NCBI GenBank assembly: GCA_963575745.1
Contig: CAUYUJ010014757.1
Location: forward strand, 89,501-153,500
Direction: 5' to 3'
DNA: 64,000 nt
Source: Prorocentrum cordatum
Taxonomy: Eukaryota > Sar > Dinophyceae > Prorocentrales > Prorocentraceae
A program made the translations under genes and the position numbers. This document shows, piece after piece, positions 42,967 through 53,689 of the stretch (its first letter is position 1; each line of letters starts with the position of its first letter). The notes under the pieces were generated by a model. That model saw only the letters and a list, made by a program, of their open reading frames with translations. It did no database searches and was not told the DNA's origin.

Positions 42967-43667
42967 AACAGCGGGGCCCGACTAGGCCGCGCGAGTACAA
43001 CATCACACATACGTGACCACCACTGCGCTACCATGTCGAGACCTCCCGTCGCACGCGCACGTGGCGCGCGCGCTACAAGAACATCGATGCGCAGCGAGGG
43101 GGGCCCGCACAGCTACAAGCAAATGCCGTGAATCATGTGAGAGTACCCGAAAATGCCGTCTGTTTAGCGCGCAGCCAGGAAGGTACTCCAATCCTGTGTT
43201 GACCCACAACGCAGACCCGTGGCATCCATTTGCTTCGGCCGCTGACGTCATCACGACATGCGGATCAAGTTCGCGCCAAGTGTTGCACCTCAGTCGCGTC
43301 CCAAGCGCGCCTACGAATTGACATTGGCAACGCGCATGCTGATGCGCAAGAGCCAGCATGCGGCCGGGGATATCAATGCCAGCTGCATCCCGGCACGTGC
43401 ATCGCACGCTATTCCTTGAGAGCGCGTAGGCCGTCTCCGCGGTCGCAGTGCAAGTACGCTAGCGACTGCGAACCTGAGTTTACAGAAAGACGATGGCGTG
43501 GCACCCCATGGACTGTCCGGGTCTCGATGCTGACTATCTCGGACCCTCGATCCAGCAGCGGGCGACGAGAGAGCTCGCAGAGGGGACACCTCCGCAGGAG
43601 CAATCCTGTCGAGGCAGGCTGGGGTCAGCTTTGGGAACTCCCTCGCGCCGCGGCGGGCGCCGGCTGT
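42761..43667 (-). pseudogene. LINE ORF2: AP-endonuclease-like domain, frameshifted
   Basis: Coding-like pieces in alternating frames: NTGLEYLPGCALNRRHFRVL, RHLLVAVRAPLAAHRC, RHGSAVVVTYV, CFTISYELPDRVRRLRF. They are collinear with the exo/endo/phosphatase fold of LINE endonucleases and run into the IDxVAVP...DDH end at 42760-42670. At least three frame changes occur. Confidence 0.5.
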
Positions 43668-44530
43668 CAACCATAACCATGGAACCTTGTCCATCTGAGA
43701 GAGTAGTATAGACCAAGGCACCCCGTCTCCTGGACGATCCGATATATCCTTGATCGACGCGACACTAGGCGAGCAACTGCATCTACAAGTTCGTTCAGTG
43801 GATACGCAGCGCATCCTGGACCATGCAACCATGTTATTACAGTGCGTGCTCGCGCGAGCTTTACGAGTGAATCTAGCAGGATGGGCAACGCACCGCAATA
43901 CCTGCACAACACACCTCCTGCAGCCGCTTCTACCATCATCATGTTACCCGAACGAACAATAATGCGCCTCGAGCAATATATCGAAGGCGCCTGAAGGAGC
44001 CAACACACAGACCAGAGCGCAGCGTGAAACTCGGCGGGGCCCGACGGGCTCACATACTCATCTTTAAGTGATGGGGCTGATCTGGCCATGTAACTATCCA
44101 TCCGATGTTTGCCGTCCTGCGTCACACCACACACAGCAAACGCCCATGATAGTGGCCCCTGCATGTCCGCGCTGCCTGATCCTCCCAATCCGTCTGTGCA
44201 CACTACAAAATGATTCATGTCATCGTCGTGAACATCCTCAGGGCAGCCATACTGCGCCACGAAATCAACGGCACTAGAACGCAGACGATGGCGAAAGAGG
44301 CGAGACACAGGATGTTGCGTGGATGGCGGAGCCACGAAAATGGGAGAGAGCACTGCGTCTTGCCATTGGGCCGCAAGCAATGCTGCTAAGTTGCCGCAAT
44401 CGGGAACTGGACTGACGGGCGGCATGTCCGAAAAAAGAAACGGGGCCGGGCGCCCCGGCAGAGCCGCGGCGCTCGGAACCCACGCGGGCTGATCCCCACT
44501 GGCGCCCAGCGGCTCTGCAGGCTGGCTCAC
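43667..44530 (-). pseudogene. LINE ORF2 N-terminus: RNase H-like domain
   Basis: A 287-codon frame. FVVCTDGLGGSG (108-119) gives the first RNase H aspartate (D113), PAEFHAALWSVCWLLQAP (165-182) the glutamate (E167), and LNELVDAVARL (245-255) the last aspartate (D250). The third expected aspartate is replaced around IIVRSGNMMM (190-199), so catalysis is doubtful. An RNase H domain ahead of the endonuclease is unusual for LINEs in general but fits dinoflagellate elements as I know them. Confidence 0.65.
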
Positions 44531-44650
44531 ACCTTCTGCGACGGGCTCGCCTGCTCGATATCACCCTCAGAACGCTGGCCAGCGCGAACCCTCTCCGCGT
44601 TCGCACGGCGCGGGCTGCGTTCACGACTTCCGCCGCCTGCTGGCGCCTTT

Positions 44651-46056
44651 CTACCCACTGGTTCGGGGCGCTCCTCGCCCGGCACCACGCGGAAGCACGC
44701 CTCCTGGAATCGTCATAGAACTCGACGCTGCGACGACTGTCTCCAGGGTGGGCTGCCCAGCCGCGGCCAAGCCCTGGGCCTGCAGGGCTGCCTTCTCGTC
44801 CGCTGCCGCTGTCGCACGAGCCTCGGCAGCAGCACGAGCGCGCGCCTTCCGAACCACCTTTCGCTCATCCGACGCAGCCTGACTGGCAACGGCTGTGGCG
44901 TTCTCATCCTTGTCTGCATCCGCCGCGTCAATCGCTGCCTGCGCCTGGAGCTGAGCTGCCGTCGTCGCAAGATATGCCGCGGCAGGGGGCTGCGCGGCAG
45001 CGGCCTGTGGCACTGCGGCGGCGCGCTGAGTGGGCTGCGCAGCCTGGGGGGGATTGGCATCAGCAGCCCGCTGTGCAACTGGAGTGTCCGTAGCAGTAGT
45101 CGCCGCCATGCTCGATGCCGCCGTGATCTGAGTCAGTGTCGACTGCAGTCCGCCGAGCACCGTGGCCAGCCCCGCGATCTGCTGTGCCATGCTCACCTGG
45201 CCCTGCTGGAGCTCGGCGATGGCTGCGACCGAGGCATCCGACATCTGGCTAGGCGCGTTCGCCACGGGCGTGGTGGGCGCCGCATCCTCCACGACTGGCG
45301 TCGCGGTGCCCTGCATCTCGATGTCGTTGGCTGCAGCTGGCGGCGGGAAGAAGGTCTCAACCTGCTGAAGCAAGACCTGCGCGCGAATCAGTTCATTGGC
45401 ACGATGCTGCTGGACCAGCGGGCGAGCCTCGTGCTCAATCATGGCCTCGTGCGCAGCCTTCTCTGCGCGATCTGAGCGGCGCTGGGCCCGCCCCGCTGCC
45501 TCGCCAGGCGCACCTCTGGAGTCCTGGCCACGATGATCATTGTCATCACGACTGAGTATTCCAGCTCCTGCGCCTCAAGGATGCTGGTCGGCAGGCCGAG
45601 CTCGCGGGACGCGCGAAGCATCTTTGCCGACGCCACTGCCACGCGGCGGAGGTTGCGCCTGTGGTTGACCAAGGCGGCAGGATCCGTCGGTGAGTGCACC
45701 CAGGCTGGGTGCGCACGCGCCTGCTCTGGCATAGCAGGGAGCACACCGAAGGCCTCCTGTGGGCCTGCTGGACGATCCGCCGTCTCCTCGGTCGACTCCG
45801 GCTCACTCTCGTCGAACGTGACGTCGGTGGCTAGCGAGCGCCGACGGGATGACCTGCGTCGGGAGGGCACCTCTGGGGCTGGCTCCTCCGCGGGCTCACC
45901 ATCTCGCTGCTGGGGTTGGGCGGACAGCGGAGCACGGCTTGGGCTGCGCTGACGACTGGGCTGACCGCTGCTGTGCGCGGGCCTTGAAGCACGCCTCCTC
46001 CGCCGCTGGTCACGTCCATTTCCTCCGAGCTGATCTCGCCCGCTGCCCACTGGTGC

Positions 46057-46119
<63 letters not shown>

Positions 46120-46314
46120 TTGCGGCTGATCGCGGAACACGCTGAATGCCGCGGGACTCTGCTGCGGCAGCGGGTAGCAGGTCCTGCACATCAGGTTGCT
46201 GGCAGCATTCGCATGCCCGCATGCAGGACAAGGACACCACCACGGGGGGGGCGGCGGGGACGGCGGGGACTGACCGCCCTTGCCTCCGCCTTTGCCACGG
46301 GAGTGCCACGCCAT
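44651..46314 (-). pseudogene. LINE ORF1: RanBP2-type zinc finger and coiled/poly-Q protein
   Basis: Start ATG at 46314 (MAWHSRGKGG). CPCPACGHANAASNLMCRTC gives C29, C32, C43, C46 of a RanBP2-like finger. Then come a poly-Gln run from (CAG)n at 46059-46118, a basic Ser/Arg region and an acidic patch. The first frame stops at 45439, but the coding continues in the next frame (AEKAAHEAMIEHEARPL, then an Ala/Gln-rich helical region) to a stop at 44651. A one-base shift near 45480, in a CCCGCCCCG run, explains this. ATGA overlap of the two frames at 45442-45439 is the alternative, i.e. two ORFs by design. Role by analogy: RNA-binding chaperone. Confidence 0.65.
46059..46118. repeat. (CTG)n within LINE ORF1
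   Basis: About 20 CTG triplets, poly-Gln on the minus strand. Confidence 0.95.
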
Positions 46315-46544
46315 CGCGCTGTGGCGTGATGCCAAACACCTCGCAGCGCTCACCAGGCGCAGTACCAGGCGGGCTTGCGCACGGTGCTGTCTGGCACGCC
46401 TGTGCCAAGCCGGTTCGCTGCCGCCGCCTCCGCTAGGCCGCGGGCGTGAGCGGGGGCTGCGGGAAGCCCGCGGCGTGCCGCCCAGCAGCGGGGCGCCCAG
46501 GCGCGAGGGACGCCAGGAGCAGCGCGAGGCGCGGCGGGGCCCCG

Positions 46545-46655
46545 ACCGCCCGATGAGCGGGCGCGGGCCTGCGCGCGTGGCTGCCAGCCCCGAAAATGGT
46601 TCGCTGTACCTGGTACAGCGCCCGAAACCTCTCGAACCGGGGCGGCAGCTGGAGG
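46545..46655 (-). repeat. GC-rich unit related to 36835-37465, upstream of LINE ORF1
   Basis: CCCGAAACCTCTCGAACCGG and GGCGGCAGCTGGAG match the 37.4-kb unit, as does GATGAGCGGGCGCGGGCCTG. It includes the palindrome CTGTACCTGGTACAG. Likely part of the LINE 5' UTR. Confidence 0.5.
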
Positions 46656-47100
46656 CAGGGGAGGGAGGGAGGGAGGGAGGGAGGGAGGGAGGGAGGGAGG
46701 GAAGAGGAGGAGGAGGAGGAGGAGGACGGAGGAGGGGTGAGGACAAGGAGAAAGAGGAGCAGCAAATGAGCAGGAGGAGGGAGGATGAAGGGGGGAGGAG
46801 GTTAGAGAGCCCCCTTCCGGCGTCTGCTCTTCGGTGCTCGGTTGGTCTAGGCCGCGGCGTTCCGGGGAGGCGCGCACCCTCGCACACACGGGAGCTTTCT
46901 GAGCAGCATTCGGGGAAAAAACGAGTAGGACGGGGTGAGGAGGAGAGGGAGGAGGAGGAGGAGGAGGAGGAGGAGGAAAGCGGAGGAGGGTGGAGGAGGA
47001 GGAGGAGGAGGAGGAGGAGGAGGAAGAGGACGAAGAGGAGGAGGAGGAGGAGGAGGAGGAGAAGGAGGAGGAGGAGGGAGGAGGAGGAAAGAGGGCGAGC
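46655..47100. repeat. (GGGA)n and (GGA)n microsatellites
   Basis: 46655-46705 is GGGA. 46715-46800 and 46935-47095 are GGA, with about 120 bp of complex DNA between. Confidence 0.95.
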
Positions 47101-48600
47101 GAAAAGGATCAGGAGGGAGCGATGGAGGGTGGAGCAGGATGGAGAACCCCCTCCGCCCCATCACATCCCTACCAGCAGCGCATCAGCAAGAGCCGTCATG
47201 GGCACACTGCTCCTGGCCCTGGAGCCTCCCAGCAAGGGGGGGGGGCGCTGGGCGCTCGCCTTCAGCAGCAGGGCGTTCACAGCCGGCTCCCCGTCCAGCG
47301 CCTCGGCATGGCCGAGGTGCGGCGCGGCGCGTCCCGCCGCAGGGGAGAGGCGAGGGGGGGTACTGGATGCGTGGCTATCGACCCCTAGGCAAAAAAACAA
47401 AACCGCCCCTGGTAAACATATCCCTGCATTGCGAATCACGAGCCACGTCTACATCGCCAAGCGGAGGGGGGCTGGGAAGAGACATGCCACTCCTTGACAG
47501 AAACCTTGCCCCTATTTGTGCCCGCCGCGATCGCCGCGGCGACTTCCAAAACCGACCCAGATATCACTCAACGAGGTACACCCCTCCGCAAAACTTAAAG
47601 CAAGTTTTGCCCGCGCAGTGTCGGCGCCCCCAGACCCCCAAGTCTCGATGCTGATGCCGAAACAAATGACTTCGTATTTCGCCGGCGTCCGCAGGCCTCG
47701 CCGCGTGCGCCACTGAACATTGAAATTCGGGGGGCAAGAGGGGTCACCAAGACCTGGTTCAAATTTCGCGGAGGGATGCAGGAGCGCGCTGTTTCATGAT
47801 TCGCGACAGCGCCCGTGGCAGGGACGCCCTTCCCCCCTCCGCTTCCAACCCATGGTAACGTTACGATTCGCGCCGACGCCGTTTGCGCATGGTTAGGGTA
47901 GCTAGTTCCCAGACCGCGCCGACACAACCGAACATTGACGGCCTTCCCATCCCCTCCCAACCCATGGTAACGCCCGCTGACGCGAGAGGATGACAGAAAC
48001 GGGCTCCAAGGGGTCGAGGTTCGGGGGGGGAGGGGGACGGGGCTCAAGGCTCCAGGTTCCAAATCGAGGTTTCTGGACGCCCGTCGCTATTCAGCCCAGA
48101 ATGCCCCGAACGCAACCGAGAGGCTTCCAGTGATGCAGTGAATAACATGGCGCCAGGCGATGCAGGCTTTACATTCCCAAGGCAGCTGAACAGAGATGCG
48201 CCAACTATTGTACATCAGGCAGCGATTTCAAACCTGCAGCGTCCAACTCCATGACCTTTACCTTTACCGTCGATTTCAAGGCAGTGCCCCTCGCTCTCTC
48301 CGCTCTATATGCGCCTCGAGTCACTGCAGGCGGAGATGTGGACACTGAAAAGAACGCGCTGGCACCTTCTCACGCTGCAGGCAATCTTACCAGGGGGCCC
48401 CCGGGACGGCCGAGCCCCCTTCGGGGCGCTGCGTCGGGCCCCCGGACGTCGCCGCACCGCCGCGAGGAGACGGCATCGACAGAGCACGAGGCCCGGGCGC
48501 GTGCGACGGAACGCAGAGGAGAGGCGCCCAGGCCCCCCCGAGGGGCCGATGCCGCGCAGGCCGACAGATCTGCGATGCAGGGAGCTGTGCAGCGCGGTGG
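47100..48600. other. No clear gene; short direct repeats
   Basis: 47160-47440 is open on minus with AALDGEPAV-like complex sequence (LGHAEALDGEPAVNALLLKA), unrecognised. TCCCAACCCATGGTAACG-type words occur near 47845 and 47955. 48310-48600 is open on plus (LESLQAEMWTLKRTRWHLLT), also unrecognised. None is strong enough to call as a gene. Confidence 0.3.
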
Positions 48601-48765
48601 CGAAGGAGGTGGAGGGGGAGGAGGATCGAGGAGGAGGATCGAGAAGGAGGAGGAGGACGAGGAGGATCGAGGAGGAGGAGGATCCAGGAGGAAGAGGATC
48701 GAGGAGGAGGAGGAAGAGGAGGAGGAGGAGGAGGAGGAGGAGGAGGAGGAGGAGGAGGGGGGGGT
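48600..48765. repeat. (GGA)n with GATC interruptions
   Basis: GGAGGATCGAGGA higher-order units passing into pure (GGA)n. Confidence 0.9.
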
Positions 48766-48954
48766 CCCTCTCGCCGACGTGGCGCTCGCTCCGGCTTGGC
48801 CACTGCTGGCCCCATGCCTGCACGCCCTGGAGGCACGAGCAGAGCAGCCTCTGCCACGGGGGCCTTCGGGGGAGCTCCCGGTGGAGGCACGAGGCGTGCG
48901 AGGGAGGTGCCGAACAGGCAGACGCGCGGAGGGCAGAGGCACAGATGGGAGGAG

Positions 48955-49215
48955 GGAGGAGGGGGAGGAAGGAAGGAAGGAGGGCAGGAAGGAAGGGAGG
49001 AAGGAGGGCAGGAAGGAAGAAGGAAGAAAGGAAGGAAGGAAGGAAGGAAGGGAGGGAGGGAGGGGAGGGAGGGAGAGAAGGAAGGGAGGGAGGGAGGAAG
49101 GAAGGAGGGCAGGAAGGAAGGAAGGAAGGAAGGAAGGAAGGGAGGGGAGGGGAGGGAGGGAGAGAAGGAAGGGAGGGAGGGAGGGAGGGAGGGAGGGAGG
49201 GAAGGAAGGAGGTGC
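48955..49215. repeat. (GGAA)n/(GGGA)n microsatellite
   Basis: Mostly GGAAGGAA and GGGAGGGA, with two near-identical sub-blocks (about 49030-49130 and 49110-49200). Confidence 0.95.
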
Positions 49216-49399
49216 GGGGACTCTCTGCAGCACAGGACCCAACACCACAGGACGGTTGGAAAACATGAGCGACCACCCTCGCCGCTCCAGGGGCTGCCCA
49301 GCTGTGGGCGCCCGGCTTGTACCCGGGGCCATATGGGCCTCGTGAGGGGGTGCCCTCACGAGGCTGCCCAGGCCTCCCTGGGAGAGCTGGAGCTACCTT

Positions 49400-49594
49400 T
49401 CGGCGGCTGGGGGGGAAGTGAGGAGGAGAATACCTTATCAGAAGGCTCCGAAATCCCCTGGCCCTCTGAGAGGTGTTCTGAGCCTTCCCCGAAGGCACAG
49501 AAAACGTCTCAGAAGGCGCGAGGGCTTCTGAGAAGTCCCGCCGCCGTCTCAAAAGGCCTTCTCCTTCTCACTTCCCCTCCTCGATCGCCGCCGA
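49400..49594. mobile_element. Family T2 inverted-repeat element, copy 2
   Basis: It starts CGGCGGCTGGGGGGGAAGTG and ends with the inverse CACTTCCCCTCCTCGATCGC. The interior repeats GAAGGC/GCCTTC words (TCAGAAGGCGCGAGGGCTTC). Same family as 23849-24015 and 50236-50419. Confidence 0.7.
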
Positions 49595-50235
49595 ACGTTG
49601 GATCAGGAGCCCCTCTGGCAGCACCCGAACAATCCTCGCCGTACTTGTCTCCAGCCTCGCGCGTCCTCCGCCCTGCCCCCAAGGCACCCGCCATCCGCCC
49701 GCCCGCCTGCCTTGGCGATCCGCTTCGGGTTCGTGACCAGCAGGTCGTCGCCGACCACCTGTTGGCAGGAGAGGCCGTCGGCCACTCGGGCAGCGGCCGG
49801 GGCTTGACTGGAACAATGTTTTTCTCGTTTTCGTGTTGTTTTCGCTGACCCTCGTGCTGTCTCGTGTTGTTTTCGTTGTGCTGTCGTTGCCCCTCGTTGT
49901 TTTCCCGCGTTTCTCTCGTTTTGTCTCGTTTTCGTTGTCTCTCGTTTTGGTTTCGTTTTCCCTCGTTGTCTTCAATCCACCTGTGCTGCAAAACGAAATC
50001 GAAACGGAAACGGCCCACGAAATCGCCAAAACACCGTTTAAGTCGACCCCTGGTGGCGGCATCCGCACCCTGCACCCCCACCAGCCGTCGATTCTCCCGA
50101 ATCGATGGGAGGCGGTGGTGGGCTTCGGATCCCGCCACGTGTTCGACGAACTCCAAGCCCTGCCCCCGCCGCCCATCGAGCTGCCTGCATCGCTGATCGG
50201 CGAGGGCGAAGTGCGGATTTCACCGCCGAACGTCG
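49595..50235 (+). CDS. Coding-like stretches, unrecognised
   Basis: Plus-strand pieces with normal complexity are DPLRVRDQQVVADHLLAGEA (49710-49770) and, after a TCGTTTTCGTTG repeat tract (49815-49975), LQNEIETETAHEIAKTPFKS and PNRWEAVVGFGSRHVFDELQ leading into the IELPASLIG segment. They may be exons of one gene into which the T2 elements inserted. Start, stop and splice sites are not determined, and the minus strand is also open. Confidence 0.25.
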
Positions 50236-50487
50236 GCGGCGAGCACCAGGGGGGAGGTGAGAAGGAGAATGCCTTCTCTGAAGACTCGGGCGTCCCCGAA
50301 AGTTTTCTGGGCCTTCCACGAAGACACGGAATACGTCTCGGAAGGCGCGAGGGCTTCTGAGAAGACCCGCCGCCTTCTGAGAAGGCCTTCTCCTTCTCAC
50401 CTCCCCCCTCGCTCGCCGCCGAATCGAGTTGCCGGAATCGTTGATCGGCAAGGACAAAGTGCGGTTCTCACCGCCGAAAGATGCGGA

Positions 50488-50490
<3 letters not shown>
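50178..50490 (+). repeat. Diverged direct repeat encoding IELPxSLIG, separated by a T2 element
   Basis: 50178-50235 (IELPASLIGEGEVRISPPN) and 50423-50478 (IELPESLIGKDKVRFSPPK) are about 80 percent identical in DNA. Some differences are synonymous (CTG/TTG, CCT/CCG), others not. A family T2 element lies exactly between them. Confidence 0.55.
50236..50419. mobile_element. Family T2 inverted-repeat element, copy 3
   Basis: 184 bp. The left end GGCGGCGAGCACCAGGGGGG and right end CCCCCCTCGCTCGCCGCC are inverted. The inner arms GAGGTGAGAAGGAGAATGCC and GGCCTTCTCCTTCTCACCTC pair almost perfectly. Confidence 0.75.
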
Positions 50491-51150
<660 letters not shown>

Positions 51151-51479
51151 CTCCTCCTCCTCCCTTCTTGACTTGTGTCCGTTGCCGTATCTGCTGAGTG
51201 TCTGGCCCAGTTGACCAGGGCGCAGGTTACATTTGCGAGGAGGGCGATGAAAAGAAAAGGGTGTCACAAAGGGAAGGTGGAAGGCTGCATGCCCCTTGCG
51301 GGGCCATCAGGCTGCGAAGATTAGGCTTGCAGCTCCCTGTACAAGTTGCAGCCTCCAGTTTCCACTGTTACAATCATGCTCGCTTTCTTGCTGAACGCGC
51401 GAGGGAGGGGAGCCGAAAAACATCCTGGCTAACGTCCCCGAATCGCGTTGTCTGAATTCCCGGGGGGCCGTAGGACGCG

Positions 51480-51775
51480 TAAAAATACATGACGTTCGCG
51501 TGCCCGAGGCCATAATCCGTGGCAAATTACGCCATATGCGCGTCCCCGAGGCCATAAGCCCTTGTAAGGTATTCCAGATTCGCCATAACCCTTTTGTAAA
51601 ATATACCATGTTCGCGTCCCCCGGCCATGAGCCTCCGTAAATTACAGCATACTCGCGTCCCCGAAGCCATACACCCTCGCAAAGTATGCAACATTCGCGC
51701 CCCCGAAGCCAGAAACCTTTTGACATTTGCCATTGTTCGCGTCCCCGAGGCCATAAACCCTCGCAAATCCGCCGA
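51480..51775 (-). repeat. 42-bp minisatellite, array 1
   Basis: Units of about 42 bp with GCGTCCCCGAGGCCATAA followed by CCCTCGCAAAxTAxxCxAxATT. On the minus strand units read in frame as 14-residue repeats (MASGTRxxxNLRRF-like, FLASGARMLHTLRG). The same family forms array 2 at 53690-53960. Confidence 0.8.
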
Positions 51776-51837
51776 CCCCTTGTGGGTCTCTAGGCGTGTG
51801 AAACAGTTCCCCCCCATAACCCCCCCCAGGGACCCCA

Positions 51838-51912
51838 AACCGGAGATTTGACCCCCCCCCCCCCGGCCCGGCGCGAGCGCCCCCCCCCCCCCGGCCCGGC
51901 GCGAGCGCACCA
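51838..51912. repeat. Doubled C-tract unit
   Basis: A run of 12-14 C followed by GGCCCGGCGCGAGCGC occurs twice in direct succession; likely collapsed or error-prone sequence. Confidence 0.7.
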
Positions 51913-53230
51913 CGAGGCTTGTCCGGACCCAGGAGGGCCCCAAGAAGGCCCCAAGAGGCCTCCAAGACGGCCACGAGGGCCCCGAGACGCCAAACGAACG
52001 CTCCAAGACGCCCAAGGTGGCCCAAAGACGGGCTAAGAGGCCTCCTAGACGGCCCAAGAGGTCCCCACGAGGCCCCAAGAGGCCTCCAAGATGCGTCCCA
52101 AACAGGGTCCCTAGACGCAAAAATGGACCCATTCCCTTCGTAAAACGTACAATTTTCACAAGTTCGCCTTCTGGGCTTTCCGATGCTCCCAGACGGCCCA
52201 AGAGGCCCCCAATACCGCCCCAAGACGGCAAAAGAAGCCTGCAAGAGGGCCCCAAGATAGCCCAAGAGGGCCCCAAGACGGCTCAAGAGGCGTCCAAGAC
52301 GGCCCAAGAGGGCCCCGAAGACGGCCCCAAGAGCGTTCCAGGAGCGCTCCTAGTGGCCTGCAAGAGAGCTCAATATGGTCCCACACGGTCCAAGAGCGAT
52401 CAAAGACACCGCAGATGGCCCCCAGACGGCCCAAGATGCCCCCAAGAGGCCCCAAGAGGCATCCAAGATGCGTCCCAAGTGGGCCTCTAGACGCAAAAAA
52501 TTGACCCGTTCCCTTCGTGAAACGTACATTTTCCACAAATTCGCCTTCTGGGCTTTCCGATGCTCCCAGACGGCGCAAGAGGCCCCCCAAGTCCGCCCCA
52601 AGACGGTCCAAGAAGCCTCCAAGAGGGCCCCAAGACAGCCTAAGAGGCCCGAAGACGGCTCAAGAGGCGCCGAAGACGGCCCAAGAGAGCCCCGAAGACG
52701 GCCCCAAGAGCGCTCCAGGAGCGCCCCAAGTGCTTCCAAGAGAGCTCAACATGGTCCCAGACGGTCCAAGAGCGATCAAACACACCCGAGATGGTCTCCA
52801 GATGGCCCAAGACGCCCCCAAGAGGCCTCCAAGATACGTCCCAAGGGGGTGCCTAGACGCAAAAATTTGCTCATGTCTTTCGTAAAACGTATATTGTTTC
52901 ACAAATTCGCCTTGTGGGCTTTCCGACGCTCCAAGACGGCCCAAGAGGCCCCCGAAGACCGCCCCAAGACGGCCCAAGAGGCCCCCAAGACGGCCCCACG
53001 ACGGCCCAAAATGGCCCCAAGACGGCCCAAGAGGTCCCCAAGACGACCCAAGAAGGCTCCAAGACGGCACCAAGAGGGGCCCGCCCCCACGAGCCCCAGG
53101 GGGCCCCAAGAGTGCCCCAAGAGGCCGCCAGAGGCCCCCAAGAGGCCGCCAAGACGCCTCACGGAGCCCCCAAGAGGCCCCCAGGAGGCCCCCCAAAGAC
53201 CCCCAGACGCTTCCGTATTGCGAACCGTAG
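51912..53230. repeat. GC-rich satellite (CCAAGACGGCCC) with ~370-bp higher-order unit
   Basis: CCAAGAxGGCCC words every 12-15 bp, interrupted three times (about 52100-52185, 52475-52560, 52845-52925) by a conserved AT-richer island: TAGACGCAAAAA, CGTAAAACGTA and ACAAATTCGCCTT, then GGGCTTTCCGA. Spacing is about 370 bp. Lys/Pro/Arg-rich frames here are compositional. The reverse complement of the same style makes up family B. Confidence 0.8.
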
Positions 53231-53239
53231 AGCCAACTG

Positions 53240-53500
53240 CAATGCATTCCGCGCATACAGCCTTACTCTTCCTCGTGAAATGCTCACTATCTTGCTCGGC
53301 GCTAATGTGCTGTTGCCGCGCGAACTGTTTAGTGCGCGCTGCGAACGTCGAACGCCTCTTCACCCGTTTCGACTCATCTGCCACATCTTTCGCGGTGATG
53401 CCTCGCTGATCACAGCTTCCGCACACCACTCTTGCTCCTTTTGTCTTCCGGTGGTCCTCCACTTGGTTGCGGGTCGAAAGGCCGACCTCCCAGAAGGACA
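53240..53500 (-). pseudogene. Fragment with CxxC pairs (zinc-ribbon-like), unrecognised
   Basis: Within an open minus frame, RNQVEDHRKTKGARVVCGSC, then DQRGITAKDVADESKRV and, after about 40 residues, KAVCAECIAV, are normal-complexity sequence unlike the repeats on both sides. Two CxxC pairs about 55 residues apart could bind zinc. Similar CxxC...CxxC modules occur in dinoflagellate mobile-element proteins, but I cannot assign it. The satellite truncates it on the 3' side. Confidence 0.4.
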
Positions 53501-53689
53501 CCCCGCACCCGGGTGCACAGCACGCAAGGCGCTCGCAAAACACGCCCCAGACCACCGGCATCACGCAAACATTTGGACCCCCTAAGGATCTGCCGCCACC
53601 CGCGCGCGACACCGCACCCTCACACAAGACGCCGCTGGCCACAAAATTCCTGGCCTCGCAACACTCACAGAAGGGGTCGGCGGATGTGG

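Larger units (their letters stand above)
38261..46314 (-). mobile_element. Near full-length, decayed non-LTR retrotransposon (LINE)
   Basis: Read on the minus strand from 46314 to about 38261 (8 kb): ORF1 with RanBP2-type zinc finger, then ORF2 with RNase H-like, AP-endonuclease-like, reverse transcriptase, C2H2 finger and a C-terminal PPC-motif domain. This order fits LINE polyproteins I know from dinoflagellate genomes. ORF2 is split by several frameshifts, and at least one RT and one RNase H catalytic residue are lost, so it is not autonomous. The 3' boundary is uncertain; no poly(A) or target duplication was found. The subparts are listed separately. Confidence 0.8.

Noticed and set aside
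48251-49345. Long plus and minus frames of 300-400 codons
   Set aside because: Largely GGA/GGAA tracts open in all frames; only short complex stretches, with no recognisable domain.
51912-53230. Long Lys/Pro/Arg and Gly/Leu/Trp-rich frames on both strands
   Set aside because: They follow from CCAAGACGGCC repeat composition; many frames are open at once and residues track the repeat.
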